A stretch of DNA of 64,000 bases from Mangifera indica (GCF_011075055.1 NC_058138.1:7956001-8020000); one strand, 5' to 3'; shown: positions 12,742-24,545, counted from the first letter of the stretch. Numbers and translations are program-made. The notes: generated from the letters alone by a model not told the origin.

Positions 12742-15140
12742 TCACGTCAAAATATGTGTATTGTTGGGACGCCTGCAATCACAAGTGCATATACTTCTAG
12801 ATTCTTTCACCACGCGCTGCGACCTCCGGGTATGAAGCTTGATGTTTACCAACTTACCAGCCATCTGTTGCTTAAGAAAATTAGAGATTTAACGGTGATA
12901 AAAATTTTCAATGGATCACAAGATTCAGCTTATTTTCAATAATTTCTTCAAAATTACTATAGTACAGAGTACGGAGACAGAGATTGAAATAAAAGATAAA
13001 TAAACTACTAAAAATTATTTTCATCATTTCCCAGTTTACAGAAGTACAGATAAATTTAAAAAAAATATCCAATAGATTGCAAAAGTGAACACTTGGAAAG
13101 GATCAAGGCACATGAGAAGCCCAGGGGAGAAAAAATCATGTCAAACAACAAATTCTAATAATTAACCAAAGCCAGACTTGACAAATCGTTAATTTAAAGT
13201 AGAAAAGGGATAACCAATATCCTTGTCTACAGGTCATCAAACCAGAGCCCCAGACTCATCCTCTGAACCATTGGTGTAAATAACAGAACTAGGTTTAACT
13301 TAATACTTGCAAGCATTCAGAAGTACCCCCATAGTTGAAACTCTGGAAGCATTCAGGTGTAAATAATGCTGTGTACAAAGTAGTCTTTGCCAAATTGAAG
13401 TCAATATCAAAGCCCAGGTCTTGAGTAGTATCCTAAAATATCCTAGGTACTCATCATCAATTTATCTGTATTTTGACTTCTTCAATGACACTCAGGAATT
13501 ACTTAATTTATTCCATCACAGTGAAAAAAAAAAAAAAAAAGGCTATCCTGAGTGTTAGTATAATTTAATTAAATAGATTCATTCAAAAACCAAACATGCA
13601 CAGCAAAGCTCAGGCCAATTACTGCATATGTACAACTGTCAAAAAAAGAAGTAACATTTGGTAATGTTTAGAGATACAGGTGATATTCAGGGACTTTCTT
13701 AAAATCATATGAATAGAAGAAACCAACTATTTAGTTAAAGAAAGAGAGTACACACCATTCTCCAAACCAAATCTTCTGGACCCAAAGGTTGAGCTGGACT
13801 GGAATACAGGAAATGTCTTGAGTACTGAAAACAAAGAAAAACAAAATGTTAGTCACCCCAAAGAAATTGGTGATTCACAAATTTAATTTTAGAGATCCAG
13901 AGGACAAAGAAAATAAACAGAATTGGTAACTGCTATTAAAAATAATCAAATTTAATAATTTACTCAGACACATGAAAGTGGTCCTCCCAAGTTGTAAATG
14001 GATATGAATGGTTAAAATATCAGACCCATTTACAAGTAACAGTATACTATATAATGAAAACATTCATGCAAACTTTACAGTCACAAACCTGTACAAGGTT
14101 TCTCTGCATTTTTCTTATTTGAGCATGGCTAACACCCTTCAGAAATTTCAAAAGCCATCCTGGTTGTAGAGCATCACTGGAAGAAATAAATAAAGCTATC
14201 TGCATAAAAGGAAAAAGTGACAGAAACCTAAGCAACTGACCAGTACACACAAGAACTAAACCGCACCATCAATAACTGTATTATCTAAAATTTTACATGT
14301 TACACACAAAAAAATCAGTCAATCTTGAAGATGTCAAGCATGAAAACTTTTCTCCATTTAATAAGGCTTAGTAAAAGAAAAAAATTACAATATAGATTAT
14401 CCTAGTGAACCCTGTCAGATTCAGCAGTAATTTATTTCCTTGGTGTGGGGAAGCTGCTGAGTCAAAAAAATTCTAATCCAATACCAAAGCCATATCACTT
14501 ACAACAGAGATCAGTTCCACTTGGTGTCAAAGTAACTAAAGCAGATAATCCCTAGGGTTGGGCTGTGTAGTAAAAGGTGGTTGGTTTCAACAAAGGTCAA
14601 GGGTTTGTGTTAGGATTGGGACACTTGTCCCCAATCCAATGGCTCATTTCTTTTATAAATATATATGTTTGAGTTTTAAAAAGGAAGAGAAGAAAATATT
14701 AGGGTTTGGGTTTGAGGGCAGCCACCTTTGGCTGATTTAGGGAGGTCTCCGGCGCCTCGAATAGCCGGAAAAGGGGAGGTCTCCGGCGCCTCGAATGGCC
14801 GGAAAATGGGAGGTCCCGAATTCCTCGAATTATTCGGTTTATCTTGTAATGTTTTTAGTAATGAAATATTTTGTTATTATGTATTTTGTGTTTTGATTTT
14901 GTGTTTTGATTAAATAAATGTGGGTTCCTAACAAATGGTATCAGAGCGCGTTCGATCCAACGGAGAAGATAGATGATGGTCGGAAAAGTGATGAGTCGCC
15001 GGAAAATGTTCATGGAGGCTGACTTGAAGAAAAATCATCACCGGAAGAAATAAGTTCGAAAGCGCAAAATGAGAAGAAGAGGAAAACCAAAATAGAAGAA
15101 GAAGAAGAAGCAGAAGAAAATGAAACGCCGACGGAAGCGG

Positions 15141-15174
<34 letters not shown>

Positions 15175-18100
15175 AAAGACAGAAGGAAGAAGAAACAAGA
15201 ACGAAGGAGAAGAAAGAAGAAAAGAAAAGACAAGGAGAAGGAAAGAAGAAGGAAAGAGAAAGGAGAGAGAAATAAAAAAATAAAGAAATAGAAAAAAGGT
15301 GGAGGCAGTGGTAGGTTTATTGGGAAGGGAAAAAGAAGAAAAGGGGGCGCTGGAAAGAAGAAAAGAAAAGTGAAAGAAGCAGAGGAGAGGAGAGAGAAAA
15401 AAAAATATATTAAAAAAAAAAAAAGAAACAGCTGTAAAAAAAAAAAATTTAAACCAGAAAAAAAAAACAGTAGGCGGGAAACAAATTTGGATAGGAAGAA
15501 ACAGCTGAAAAAAAAAAAAAAAAAAAAACAAAAAAAAACAGAAAACTCATCTTGGGGACAAGATGATTTTGAAGGGGAGGGAAATGTTAGGATTGGGACA
15601 CTTGTCCCCAATCCAATGGCTCATTTCTTTTATAAATATATATGTTTGAGTTTTAAAAAGGAAGAGAAGAAAATATTAGGGTTTGGGTTTGAGGGCAGCC
15701 ACCTTTGGCTGATTTAGGGAGGTCTCCGGCGCCTCGAATAGCCGGAAAAGGGGAGGTCTCCGGCGCCTCGAATAGCCGGAAAAGGGGAGGTCTCCGGCGC
15801 CTCGAATGGCCGGAAAATGGGAGGTCCCGAATTCCTCGAATTATTCGGTTTATCTTGTAATGTTTTTAGTAATGAAATATTTTGTTATTATGTATTTTGT
15901 GTTTTGATTTTGTGTTTTGATTAAATAAATGTGGGTTCCTAACAGTTTGCATCCTCTTGCAGGAACCAAACCAGGATACTATATTCTAAGTTTCATGGCT
16001 ACCAAGGGGACTGAGAGTTCTCCCAGTTTAAAACTTACTAAACATGTAGGAGCAGTTAAGAGATTTCTGTGAAACTGAAGAAAAAACTATAATATCAATT
16101 ATTATATGTAATTTAAGTCTGACTCTAATCTTAAACTCAGGCTAGCAGCAGATCAAATAATTAAACAAGATTCTATGTGAAACCTTATAATAAAACAACA
16201 AGAAAGCAAGCAATTCTATGAAGAGCAATGCCATGCGTACATGTTTTTGGTACACAAATGATATGTCATCATATGATTGGATGTTACTTTATCATTAATT
16301 TAAAATCATCCAAATATATGATGACACATCATATATGTACTCAAATTGTGTACCAAAAATATGTACACATATTTTTATTGTTATATCAAATAGAATAAGT
16401 ACTCCATTAAACATCAACTAATGTGAAACACTGTCAGATCTGTAACTTTCCATTAACCAGACTAAATTAACAGATAATCATAGGTCAATTGTGAAAATAT
16501 GTTGAAGTCAACAAGTTATTTAATTTTTTTTTTGGGGAGTAAATATTAACAAGTTAACCAGTTACTTTCCCTACTGCATAATTGCAGAAATTTTTATAAT
16601 TCTTATATCCTTCAAAAATATAACTTATTTAGTTAATGGTCTTGTAATTTTAAGCTCTCAGGACATGCAATATAGAAAAGTGCATTATAAAGCTCTAAAA
16701 TTCCAGATATACCTTCCTATAGTCAAGGATTCCTTCAAAGGGAAGCTCCAATTCATCACTAACAATAACAGGGATACACCCACTGACTATAGCATCAAAG
16801 AGTCTAGCAGAGGATGGAGTGTCACCAGCTGGACTTAAGCAAAAAATAGACCTGAATACGGCAGGAAACTTATTATTATGAAAAATTACAACATCCAAGC
16901 CACAAAGCAAAAAAGTAAAAGATAAAAAATAACAAGATGATTTATTTTACCTACGCATTCCATTTTGAGCAGCTGCTTTCCCCCCCTCGCCAGCTGTTCC
17001 CTCCTCTATAGCCACGCCATCAGCACCTGTTAACTCTGCTACAAGTTTAGCACGTATCTTTCCACCCTGAAAGAAGAAAACAATCACATAAGCAACTAGA
17101 GGAGGGCAGCACGCAGATGCATCACCAAACAATTATGCCTGTCATTCAAATGAAATCTTCAGAACATGGAAATTGAAATGACTAGATTGAAGAAATGGTC
17201 CTTTCTCAGCCTCTAAGACTGAACCAAGAAATGAGAAGACCACACGATCAAAACCACAAAGGTATTTATCATGCTGCAAGACCGTTTCTCGAGTACTTCT
17301 ATACTTTCAGACAAGAAAAACTCTGGAAATCCTTGCAAAAGTTTAACATTGATTCTTTACCTTGAATTCCTAATTTTCTGTATAATCCCTAGAGCCAGAT
17401 AATAATAACAATGAAATGGAGTGGGTAACACCTTACAAAACTAAAATCATATCCCAGAAGAAAAATCACAAAGTCCTAAATTTCTTCAGTACCTAACAAA
17501 ATCAGTCCGACATATCTTCACTTGTACCAAAAGAAATAAAAAATTTGTAAAAAAATAATTATACATTAGAAACATGGAAATTGTGCAGCATTATCAAAGC
17601 ATGGGTCAGAAAGGGTGACACCACATTATAATAGGATGTTTCAGAGCTGACACATGGATTTATTGACCATCCAAAGATATATACATCAATACACAAAATT
17701 AAATCTAATGGAACTGACTTTCCCCCCTAATTCCCAAAGTTTCAGTATTCTTAATGCCCATTTACATTAAATAAATTCTACAGTTTTTGCATTAATTTTT
17801 TTGGTCCAATGGCAGGGATACACAATGAGGAGTGGCTGTTCATATCACTCAAAGCCTCCAAATCTCAAATAAAGGCAGAATCTGTTACAATAGACTTGGA
17901 GAAAGGCCATGCTAGGTCCTAAGTCACCGGGAAAGCATACTAATGAAAATGAGTGGAAGAAGAAAGAAATAACTTGGTTGACCATAATTCTAAACACATT
18001 AAGTAGTCTATGCCAAAAAAAATGAAAAAGAAAGCATATCTTTCACCAGTAAGAGCATTATTATAATACCATTTGTTTTAACCAATTAAAAAAAAAGCAG

Positions 18101-20631
18101 CTGGATAAAAACTATAGTTTAATTGACATATCACATAAAAAAAGCTCACATCAAGCAACAAACAAATGAAATCAAAATTAAACATCTCACTAAAACTCTT
18201 ACAGCATTTCTTTTAAGCCGCCCACGAAAAAATAGCAGAGTGCTTCGCTTAGATTCACTTTCAGATACGCATTTGGCATCACATAAATCAACATTTGGGA
18301 CATAAGGAAGAATAAGGTCTTTCTCCAGTGAAACTTGTCCTGGCTTGTACCTAAAAGTTTTAAGTTAATCATTTAGTAGTAGTTGCAGTAAGTAATCAAC
18401 AGTAAAATTTAAAAAAAAATAATTGCATTTCTTTTTCCAACTCAGGTTGCATAGTTACCAGTTTCCAGTGGAGTCCATATCTGGTAACAGCCAGATTGCA
18501 TTTTTCATATATCTTCGAACAGATTTAACAGACCATGGATGATGAACAGGAAGTATGTGATCCCTCCCTTCGGATCTTTTCCAGGCAGGTTGATCTGTTA
18601 CCCACTTCAGAGCTTCCTAAATCCACATGCACAAGTATATTACATCTCCACAGATGTAAGCAGATTTTAGAACCCCATATCACATCCATCCAAAAAACAA
18701 AAAAGATAAAGTAGTGAGTCTGTAAAATAAATTACAATCCACATGTACAATAATATTTATACATAGAAGAAAAACATAGGAATATTAGCACAATACATAT
18801 TACTTTCAAAAACACCTACAGAATAATAGCATAAACAAGGAGCTCATTTCCTGAAACTTAGACCATAGCTTGATCCCAGTATTCTATTCAGTTTCTGAGC
18901 AGTGAGCACAAAATAAATGTCCAGAATTCAACTTACAAGTCAAGGGCAATTCAGTATTGTTACATTCTACAGCACAGTATATCCTAAGAAACTATTGTAA
19001 ACTGGCTAGCTTAGAGAAAGAAAGGTAAGAAGCTAAACCTATACATATCAGCATATTGACAGAAGACCAGATTTCCAGAGACAACATTCAAATTGAGAAA
19101 AATGAAATTTCAAAAGAGTTCAGTTAGGCCATATATTATAACATTCAAGTGCAGGAACTACAGACAGCAAGTCTTCAACATAATATAAACCAATATAGAA
19201 AGTATATGTGCAGCAATAACATAAACTTAGAAAGTGCACTCACACCCTATAAAGAGCTTTGCATTGTTGCTTCTCCATCAAGAAAAAGCTGATTGTTGTG
19301 AAGAATGGGATGTAGAATAAATCTGCCTCCTCCTGCCGATTAACTCTCACAACATTTTTCAAAAGCCTTTCCGACTCCGGTGCAATCAAATCCGCCCAAA
19401 GCCAATAATCAATTGAATGCTGCACCAACATATTGTTTTAAGCCATAATACCCAAAAACAAAAAGGAAAAAAAGGTACAATTTCTTGCAACAAAGATCTT
19501 TACCATTAGCAAACAAATCTAAACTCCTTTTATCTTTCACTAGCATGAAAAAAAAAAAGTAAGCCACCCCAAAATTAAATACACTCCAGTATTTTCACAT
19601 TTCATCAATATACTCCCCTAAAACTCTCTTAACCTGTCATAAACTTCACTTAACTTCATCATAAGGTTTGAAAAAATCTCCTTACCTGCCTGTTAAATTA
19701 AATCAGCGGGGTCTTACTATTTTAGCTAAAAACCTCAAGTAGCTCAATAATGAGTATCCAAGAACGGTACAAGCCTAAGCCTTTCATCAAAATTTCAAAA
19801 ACCTTCAATTTCTCAGCAAGCAAACGTTGCGTGGTCCCAAAATCAAATCACCATATACTCAAATTATGTTCTAACACCAACAAAAGACTTATCTCAGCTA
19901 AGAATTTGGATTCTGAATACTCAAGAAAATAATAATCATAACACAAGAACGAGTTGTCTTTGAAATTCAAATTTCTTTCTTACTAATCCAGTTTCTCAGC
20001 AACCAAACAGATTAAAATCCCAAAATTAAACCAACATTCACTCAAATCTTCTGACACTAGTAATACAATCAGCTCAGCTAAAAGTTTAACATTCTAAATA
20101 ATCAAAACAAAATCAATACTCATTAATACTAATACAATAATAATAAAAGACCTGTTCGATTAAACGATGAACTGGGCTGCCGTTTGAGGTCAAATTCGAA
20201 GTCTCTTTATAAGTATTTCTAAACAACCAAAGCAAATCATAAGTAAATTTCCTCGGCATCTCGTAAACATAAACCCTAATCGGCAAATTCACCGGGTAAT
20301 ACAAATCTCCATAAACCCTCTCCCTTTCTTTCTCGAATGCCACGTCATCGAACCTCCTGACGTCATCCTCACTAACCGTACCGGTCACTGTGTCGTCCTT
20401 AACCGCTGGGAACCGGAGCGACTTCTGAGTGAGGAAGTGTTCGAGGGAAGATACGAAAGAAGTCTCGGGTTCGGCGGTCGGGTTCGGGTAGCGGTCGGAG
20501 AGGCGGGAGTGGGAGTGGAAGGAGAGAGAGAAAAGGATGAAGAGGAGAGAAAGGACGAGGAGGGCGAGAGTAAAGAGGAAAATTGGGGATCTGGAATTGG
20601 ATCTAGTTAATGGTAAGTGTTTTACGGGCAT
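12742..20631 (-). CDS. GT47 exostosin-family glycosyltransferase (often annotated ARAD1-like)
   Basis: Nine coding exons join with consistent phases: 20631-20152, 19419-19246, 18616-18459, 18350-18203, 17066-16951, 16851-16713, 14199-14089, 13824-13756 and 12864-12742, giving 505 residues. The ATG at 20631 is the first in its frame. All introns read GT..AG. Residues ~16-38 form one hydrophobic segment after a short basic tail, as in type II Golgi membrane proteins. The exostosin domain runs from ~118 ([20 protein letters not shown]) to ~455 and includes the family signature near 368-398 ([31 protein letters not shown]). The C terminus has a Cys-rich CTCDC patch. Family members transfer sugars onto cell-wall polysaccharides in the Golgi; the exact acceptor is unknown for this one. 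The arabinosyltransferase label is by family only. Intron 6 holds a retrotransposon and a MITE. No coding damage is seen. Confidence 0.93.
14603..14607 (+). repeat. Left target-site duplication of TRIM-like element
   Basis: GTTTG directly precedes the 5' LTR. The same five bases follow the 3' LTR at 15945-15949, as expected for LTR-retrotransposon integration. Confidence 0.9.
14608..14933 (+). repeat. 5' LTR of TRIM-like element (326 bp)
   Basis: Carries two tandem copies of a 34-bp GC-rich unit (GGAGGTCTCCGGCGCCTCGA followed by ATAGCCGGAAAAGG), the second slightly divergent. A TATAAATATATA stretch near 14654 could be the promoter. The rest matches the 3' LTR base for base by eye. Confidence 0.92.
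14936..14947 (+). other. Primer-binding site of TRIM-like element
   Basis: TGGTATCAGAGC, two bases after the 5' LTR, is complementary to initiator tRNA-Met. Confidence 0.9.
15571..15584 (+). other. Polypurine tract of TRIM-like element
   Basis: GAAGGGGAGGGAAA abuts the 3' LTR start and would prime plus-strand DNA synthesis. Confidence 0.88.
15585..15944 (+). repeat. 3' LTR of TRIM-like element (360 bp)
   Basis: Same sequence as the 5' LTR except for three rather than two copies of the 34-bp unit, which explains the full 34-bp length difference. It is followed by the GTTTG target duplication. Confidence 0.92.
16232..16373. repeat. MITE with long inverted repeats in GT47 intron 6
   Basis: The left arm (GTACATGTTTTTGGTACACA, then ATATGTCATCATATGATTGG) pairs with a right arm ending TGTGTACCAAAAATATGTAC. 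The two arms fill almost the whole ~140 bp, as in foldback MITEs. Related sequence occurs at 37820-37982 and about 59880-60060. Exact ends and target duplication were not resolved. Confidence 0.7.
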
Positions 20632-21839
20632 TTTTGAAGAAGAGGAAGTGAGCGGAGAAGAAATGGATCTGGCTTCTGTTTCTGTTTCTGTTTCTCCTGC
20701 AGGTGCATGGTCAAGTATTGAACTACATTTGACGAGAATTACTAGACAACCCAATTGTTTGAGGAAATATCTCGTCTTGAATTATATTTAGGGAAAGTTT
20801 CTTAAAACCCCTATTGTTTGAGGGAATAATTTTTTAAAAACCCTTTAAGATGGTCAAAAACCCTTTAAAACCTTAAAAAAAAAAAAAGCTTTATTAAAAG
20901 TTGATTCATGACAAATCCATATGGGTAAAGGTTAAAACTCATTTTAGTCATCAAATAGAATTGATTTTAAATTACAAATTGAACAAAATAAATCATATTT
21001 CACTATAATTCAATAATTTAATCCGATTAATTTAACCATCATGTTAATATCATTGTAATATCATTATTGCTAAAATTAGTTTTAAAATTTTGATTAAACC
21101 ATAATATTGTCACTAGTCCATTGACGTGGAAAGGCCGATTAACCCACAAAGCGCCCTTTAAAAACACCACCCATAAGCACATATCCAGAAACATTGTGGG
21201 GTTAATACTTTTTCCTTTTTGGGATTTCATACACCATTAAATGATTCATTGATAACTATAATTATTGAGTGAATAATTTACTTAGGTAAATATGACAAGG
21301 TCAAATGATTTATTCTTACTCAAGGTTTAGTTTAGATACATCAATTAGGTCGGTTGTAACGTGTTAGGCTTAGTTTATGGACTTTCTAAACTAAGTTATG
21401 GGTTTTAATATTAAACCCATGGGCTAACCTTGATCTGACACTATTTAAAAATTAAAAAAATAAATGATAGTTGGCTTTTACAACAAGCAGAAGCCAACTG
21501 CCTCACTCACAATTGCTTCTGCTTGTGGCAGAAGCAACTGAGGCTTCTACCACACAGGCAGAAGCCTTCAACGACTATTGGCCTCTAACTAGTAGTCGTT
21601 GTTTAATTTTTTTATTTATTTTTTCTTCTATATAAACCAATCCAAATCTTCTTCATTTCTAATTTTATTTACAAATTTTTCAATCTTATAATTTCAATTC
21701 TTTCATTATATTCACAATCTTATTTTCTCTTATCAACTCTTTTTTGAAAATTGTCTGAATTTGTAAATAATAATTTTTTTTATTTATAATTTCATTTTCA
21801 TTTTAATTATATCATTACAAAATATTACAAGTTGATTAA
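20632..21839. other. Upstream side of the GT47 gene, then transposon-derived spacer
   Basis: Immediately upstream of the start codon (minus strand) is a GA/CT-rich likely 5' UTR with a GAAACA repeat at about 20680-20697. Beyond ~20800 the DNA is AT-rich with no gene. At 21476-21570 several direct and inverted copies of GCAGAAGC cluster, resembling transposon subterminal repeats just before a hAT-like coding fragment. Confidence 0.5.
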
Positions 21840-22130
21840 ATGTCAAATGAATTCAATCTATTTGAATATTATCATGTTTGCGCTAATAATATTATTAATG
21901 ATGCACACAGTGGAATAAGTAGAGCACTAACAAGTGAAAGTGGTACAAGTATAGGCTCCCATTCGAAAAAGAGAAAACAAAAACAAATGTCAATTGTGTA
22001 AAAGCACTTCAATCAAATAGAGGAAACGATCGAAGGAAAATTAATTCATCTAGTAGTATGTAAACATTGTGATTCTTATTTGACATATGCAAGTACGAGT
22101 GGTCGACATTGCGAAGCGGATATGTACATA
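21840..22130 (+). pseudogene. hAT transposase N-terminal fragment (BED zinc finger)
   Basis: Begins MSNEFNLFEYY and continues to a BED-type zinc-finger core (IEGKLIHLVVCKHCDSYL, then TYASTSG), with an in-frame stop in between and another after. The N terminus matches the one on the minus strand near 59470, so both fragments come from one hAT family. The catalytic domain is absent: sequence switches to MULE transposase remains at about 22150. Confidence 0.65.
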
Positions 22131-22149
22131 TAAAAAATTTCAACTATCA

Positions 22150-22480
22150 TAGATTCCTTGCACACATGTCATCGTCGTTGTAAGATATATGAAGTTCACC
22201 ACTTGTGTTCAATGGGTGCATCCTTACGACAACACCTCCTTTTACCATGCAGTTTATGTGGAGGCTATCAATCTATTAGGGGATCAATTAGAGTGGTTAC
22301 ATGCAAAGGAGGCACGCATTATCTATCCACCATTCGTCCATCATTGTCACACAGGACGTCCAACAAATAAAAACAGACGTCCTTCACAAGGTAAGGTTGT
22401 TGAATAACTAATTTTTAGTCGATGTCAAAAACCTAGACATACGAGACAAAATTGCAAGAGTCATATTTCAATACCCAGAT
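22150..22480 (+). pseudogene. MULE transposase (MURA) C-terminal fragment
   Basis: The frame starting near 22189 reads WVHPYDNTSFYHAVYVEAIN and then PTNKNRRPSQGKVV. This matches, segment by segment, the C terminus of the MULE-1 transposase (HPFFRTDIYRAIYQEPINPL, then SNRNRRPSQGE). After a stop, a CCHC-like knuckle (SRCQKPRHTRQNCKS) follows, as in MULE-1. It lies outside MULE-2 (starts 23861) and directly beside a hAT fragment, so it is a separate truncated relic. Confidence 0.75.
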
Positions 22481-22699
22481 ACATACCATCAAATTTAGTA
22501 ACTGTTGCTCTATTAATATTTTCTTAATCATGGGTCTCACATCTCTATATCCATGTATAGTAACTTAAGCATTGAAGTGTTTTTTGATAAGGAATCTCAT
22601 TTCACCCTTTCCCTAATCCCTTTTTCTCTTTTGTCGAGCTCTTTGTAAAAAAATTAAATTGCAATTATATCAATTTTATATTAAAAATGATTCAATTTT

Positions 22700-23160
22700 T
22701 AACATAGATGTATTATTTAAAAAAAAAACCTCAAATTCAAATTTTACACGTTAAAAAAACCTTAAAATCAAAAATTTTAATTTGCCCCTTATACCAAAAA
22801 ATATAAAAAAAAACCCATAATTTTAAAAAATTTCATTTTGCCCCAACATCGACCATGGGAATTCGTGTGATGGAAAACTTTGAAACTATAATTTACACCC
22901 CACCATGCAAATTTACGTGTCAACCAATTTTACAAAATTATAATTTTGCCCCACCACATGATTTACTGTTTGAAAACTCACACTTTGGCCCCCAACTACA
23001 CAAATTTGTGTGGTTCAAAACGTTTGAAAAATGCACAAAACTTCCCTATCTCCAAGAAATCTCACCACACAAATTTGTGTGGTGAACAAAAACTTCATGT
23101 GGTGACTGTTGATTTCATGTGGTGATATTTCACCTCCCAAACTTTGTTTTCAAATATTAT
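22700..23160. repeat. AT-rich segment with ACACAAATTTGTGT palindromes
   Basis: A perfect 24-bp palindrome (TCACCACACAAA joined to TTTGTGTGGTGA) lies at 23062-23085. A shorter ACACAAATTTGTGT palindrome is near 22998. GTGGTGA and CACCAC motifs recur nearby. No gene is seen. It may be the end of an uncharacterised DNA transposon. Confidence 0.5.
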
Positions 23161-23851
23161 TTCATCAACAATCAACTTTACAGCTAATCTAATACAAAAG
23201 CCCTAAGAAAATTAAGCCAACACCAATAAATCAAGCAATTTTAACAAATATTTCAATTCGAAACCCTAAGTCTAACCACCCAAATACCGTATCCAACCAA
23301 CTAAATCTTATGCTAAAATGCATAAAAACATGACAATGATTATTTTACTAACCTTTTCCTCCATTTTCATTGTCGGAATCGTTGCCAAATTCGTCTAAGA
23401 AAATCAGTCAGAGAGTATGCGATTTTGTGTGGCTGGGAATGAAACTTCATTATTTTCTTCGTTTTCTCATGAAAGGTATTTTTGTCTTCGCAATGAAATA
23501 GGACAGTTTTGTTTAAATTTAAAAGTTTAGACAATTTTCTTTTGCACCTCTCAATTTTAGGTGATTTAATGAATTTCCCTACATATATAATGATGGATTA
23601 CTTCATTATTCATAAAATTGACTTTTACGTTAGGATTTTTCATATTTTTCATATTTGTTTCTCTTAACAGCCACCAAAATTTTAAAATATTACATTTTCA
23701 CTCGTCTTTCATATTTAACTTGAACTTGGATTTTCATTATGAAACTTATTTTTTTCAAAAAATTCTTGCAAATTTGAATTCAAATCATAAACCTAAACCC
23801 AGTTTATAATTTTGTTAGATGTTGATCGAAGTCAGCAAAGTTTTGAAAAGA

Positions 23852-23860
23852 AAAACAAAA
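23852..23860 (+). repeat. Left 9-bp target-site duplication of MULE-2
   Basis: AAAACAAAA directly before the GGGAAATTG terminus; repeated at 36259-36267 after the right terminus. Nine bases is the normal duplication length for Mutator-like elements. Confidence 0.9.
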
Positions 23861-24030
23861 GGGAAATTGAAATTTTTACCCTTATTTTAATTCGTCTATA
23901 CATATATGCCACTTATCTTAAAGCCTAAACAAATATACCACAATAATAATCTACTTTTCCAAAATACCTCTTTTGACGCAACCTATACAGAGATTCTCTC
24001 TTTTTCTCTATAACTTTTTCTCTCTGCAAC
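23861..24030 (+). repeat. Left terminal inverted repeat of MULE-2
   Basis: Matches the reverse complement of 36083-36258 through landmarks such as AATTCGTCTATACATATATG, ACCTCTTTTGACGCAACC and ATACAGAGATTCTCT, with scattered substitutions. Confidence 0.88.
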
Positions 24031-24499
24031 TTTTTCTTTCTTGTTTCTTAGCCTTCAAGTGAGGAAGGAATCTCTGCAACATGAAAAAAAAATCTTCAAT
24101 AGAGAAGATACGTGATTGAACAATAAAACCCGTGAGAAAACCATTATAAAGGATTCAACTTGGACACAAGGGAAAGAGAGACGAAAATTGTTAAATTTAT
24201 TAAGAGAATTAACATCTACTACAACGATTTCACAGCAAAATCATCCACATTCAGGTCAGTCTTGATTCAAGCCCGTATGTTATGTGTTTTCTTTATGAAC
24301 AATTGAAAATGAAATAAATATAATAGATTCATGTTCATGACTTCATGTGAAATTTAATTTTATTGTGATTTCATGTTGTTAGATTGTTTAATGTTGTTGT
24401 TTCTATTGTTTAAAATTGTTATAATATTGTTTAATGTTGTATTGATGGTTATAAAATACAAAAACTTAGACTTGAAAAATTTTCAAATGAAAAATAGGT

Positions 24500-24545
24500 T
24501 GATGTTTACGCCAGAGGTTGGCGCTAATGCCAACCCCCAAGGCCC
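24500..24545. repeat. GTTGGCG/CGCCAAC motif cluster in MULE-2 (left)
   Basis: TTACGCCAGAGGTTGGCGCT followed by AATGCCAACCCCC forms short inverted repeats. The same motif recurs near the right end (35058-35115 and 35912-35930), suggesting subterminal protein-binding sites. Confidence 0.45.

Larger units (their letters stand above)
14608..15944 (+). mobile_element. Young non-autonomous LTR retrotransposon (TRIM/SMART-like) in GT47 intron 6
   Basis: A compact 1337-bp element with LTRs at 14608-14933 and 15585-15944, each with TGTTAGG..CCTAACA ends. The primer-binding site TGGTATCAGAGC is at 14936-14947, a purine tract (GAAGGGGAGGGAAA) is at 15571-15584, and both flanks carry GTTTG. The ~650-bp interior is A/G-rich, includes a 32-base A run at 15141-15172, and has no gag or pol, so it must move with enzymes supplied by another element. 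Apart from one 34-bp repeat unit the LTRs read as identical by eye, pointing to a very recent insertion. It lies antisense to the host gene, entirely inside an intron more than 200 bp from either exon. Long frames through its A/G-rich interior are composition artefacts. Confidence 0.93.

Noticed and set aside
14928..15611. Long open frames rich in Phe/Ser/Leu (minus) or Lys/Glu (plus) in the intron element
   Set aside because: They follow from the A/G-rich low-complexity interior of the TRIM-like element. No domain, no consistent frame, and they run into the LTRs.
20632..20754. N-terminal extension of the GT47 protein upstream of the ATG at 20631
   Set aside because: The extended frame has no ATG (it begins at TTG); the GAAACA repeat there looks like 5' UTR.
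20537..20791. Plus-strand open frame opposite the first GT47 exon
   Set aside because: Antisense shadow of the exon; the minus-strand frame carries the conserved GT47 sequence and correct splice sites.
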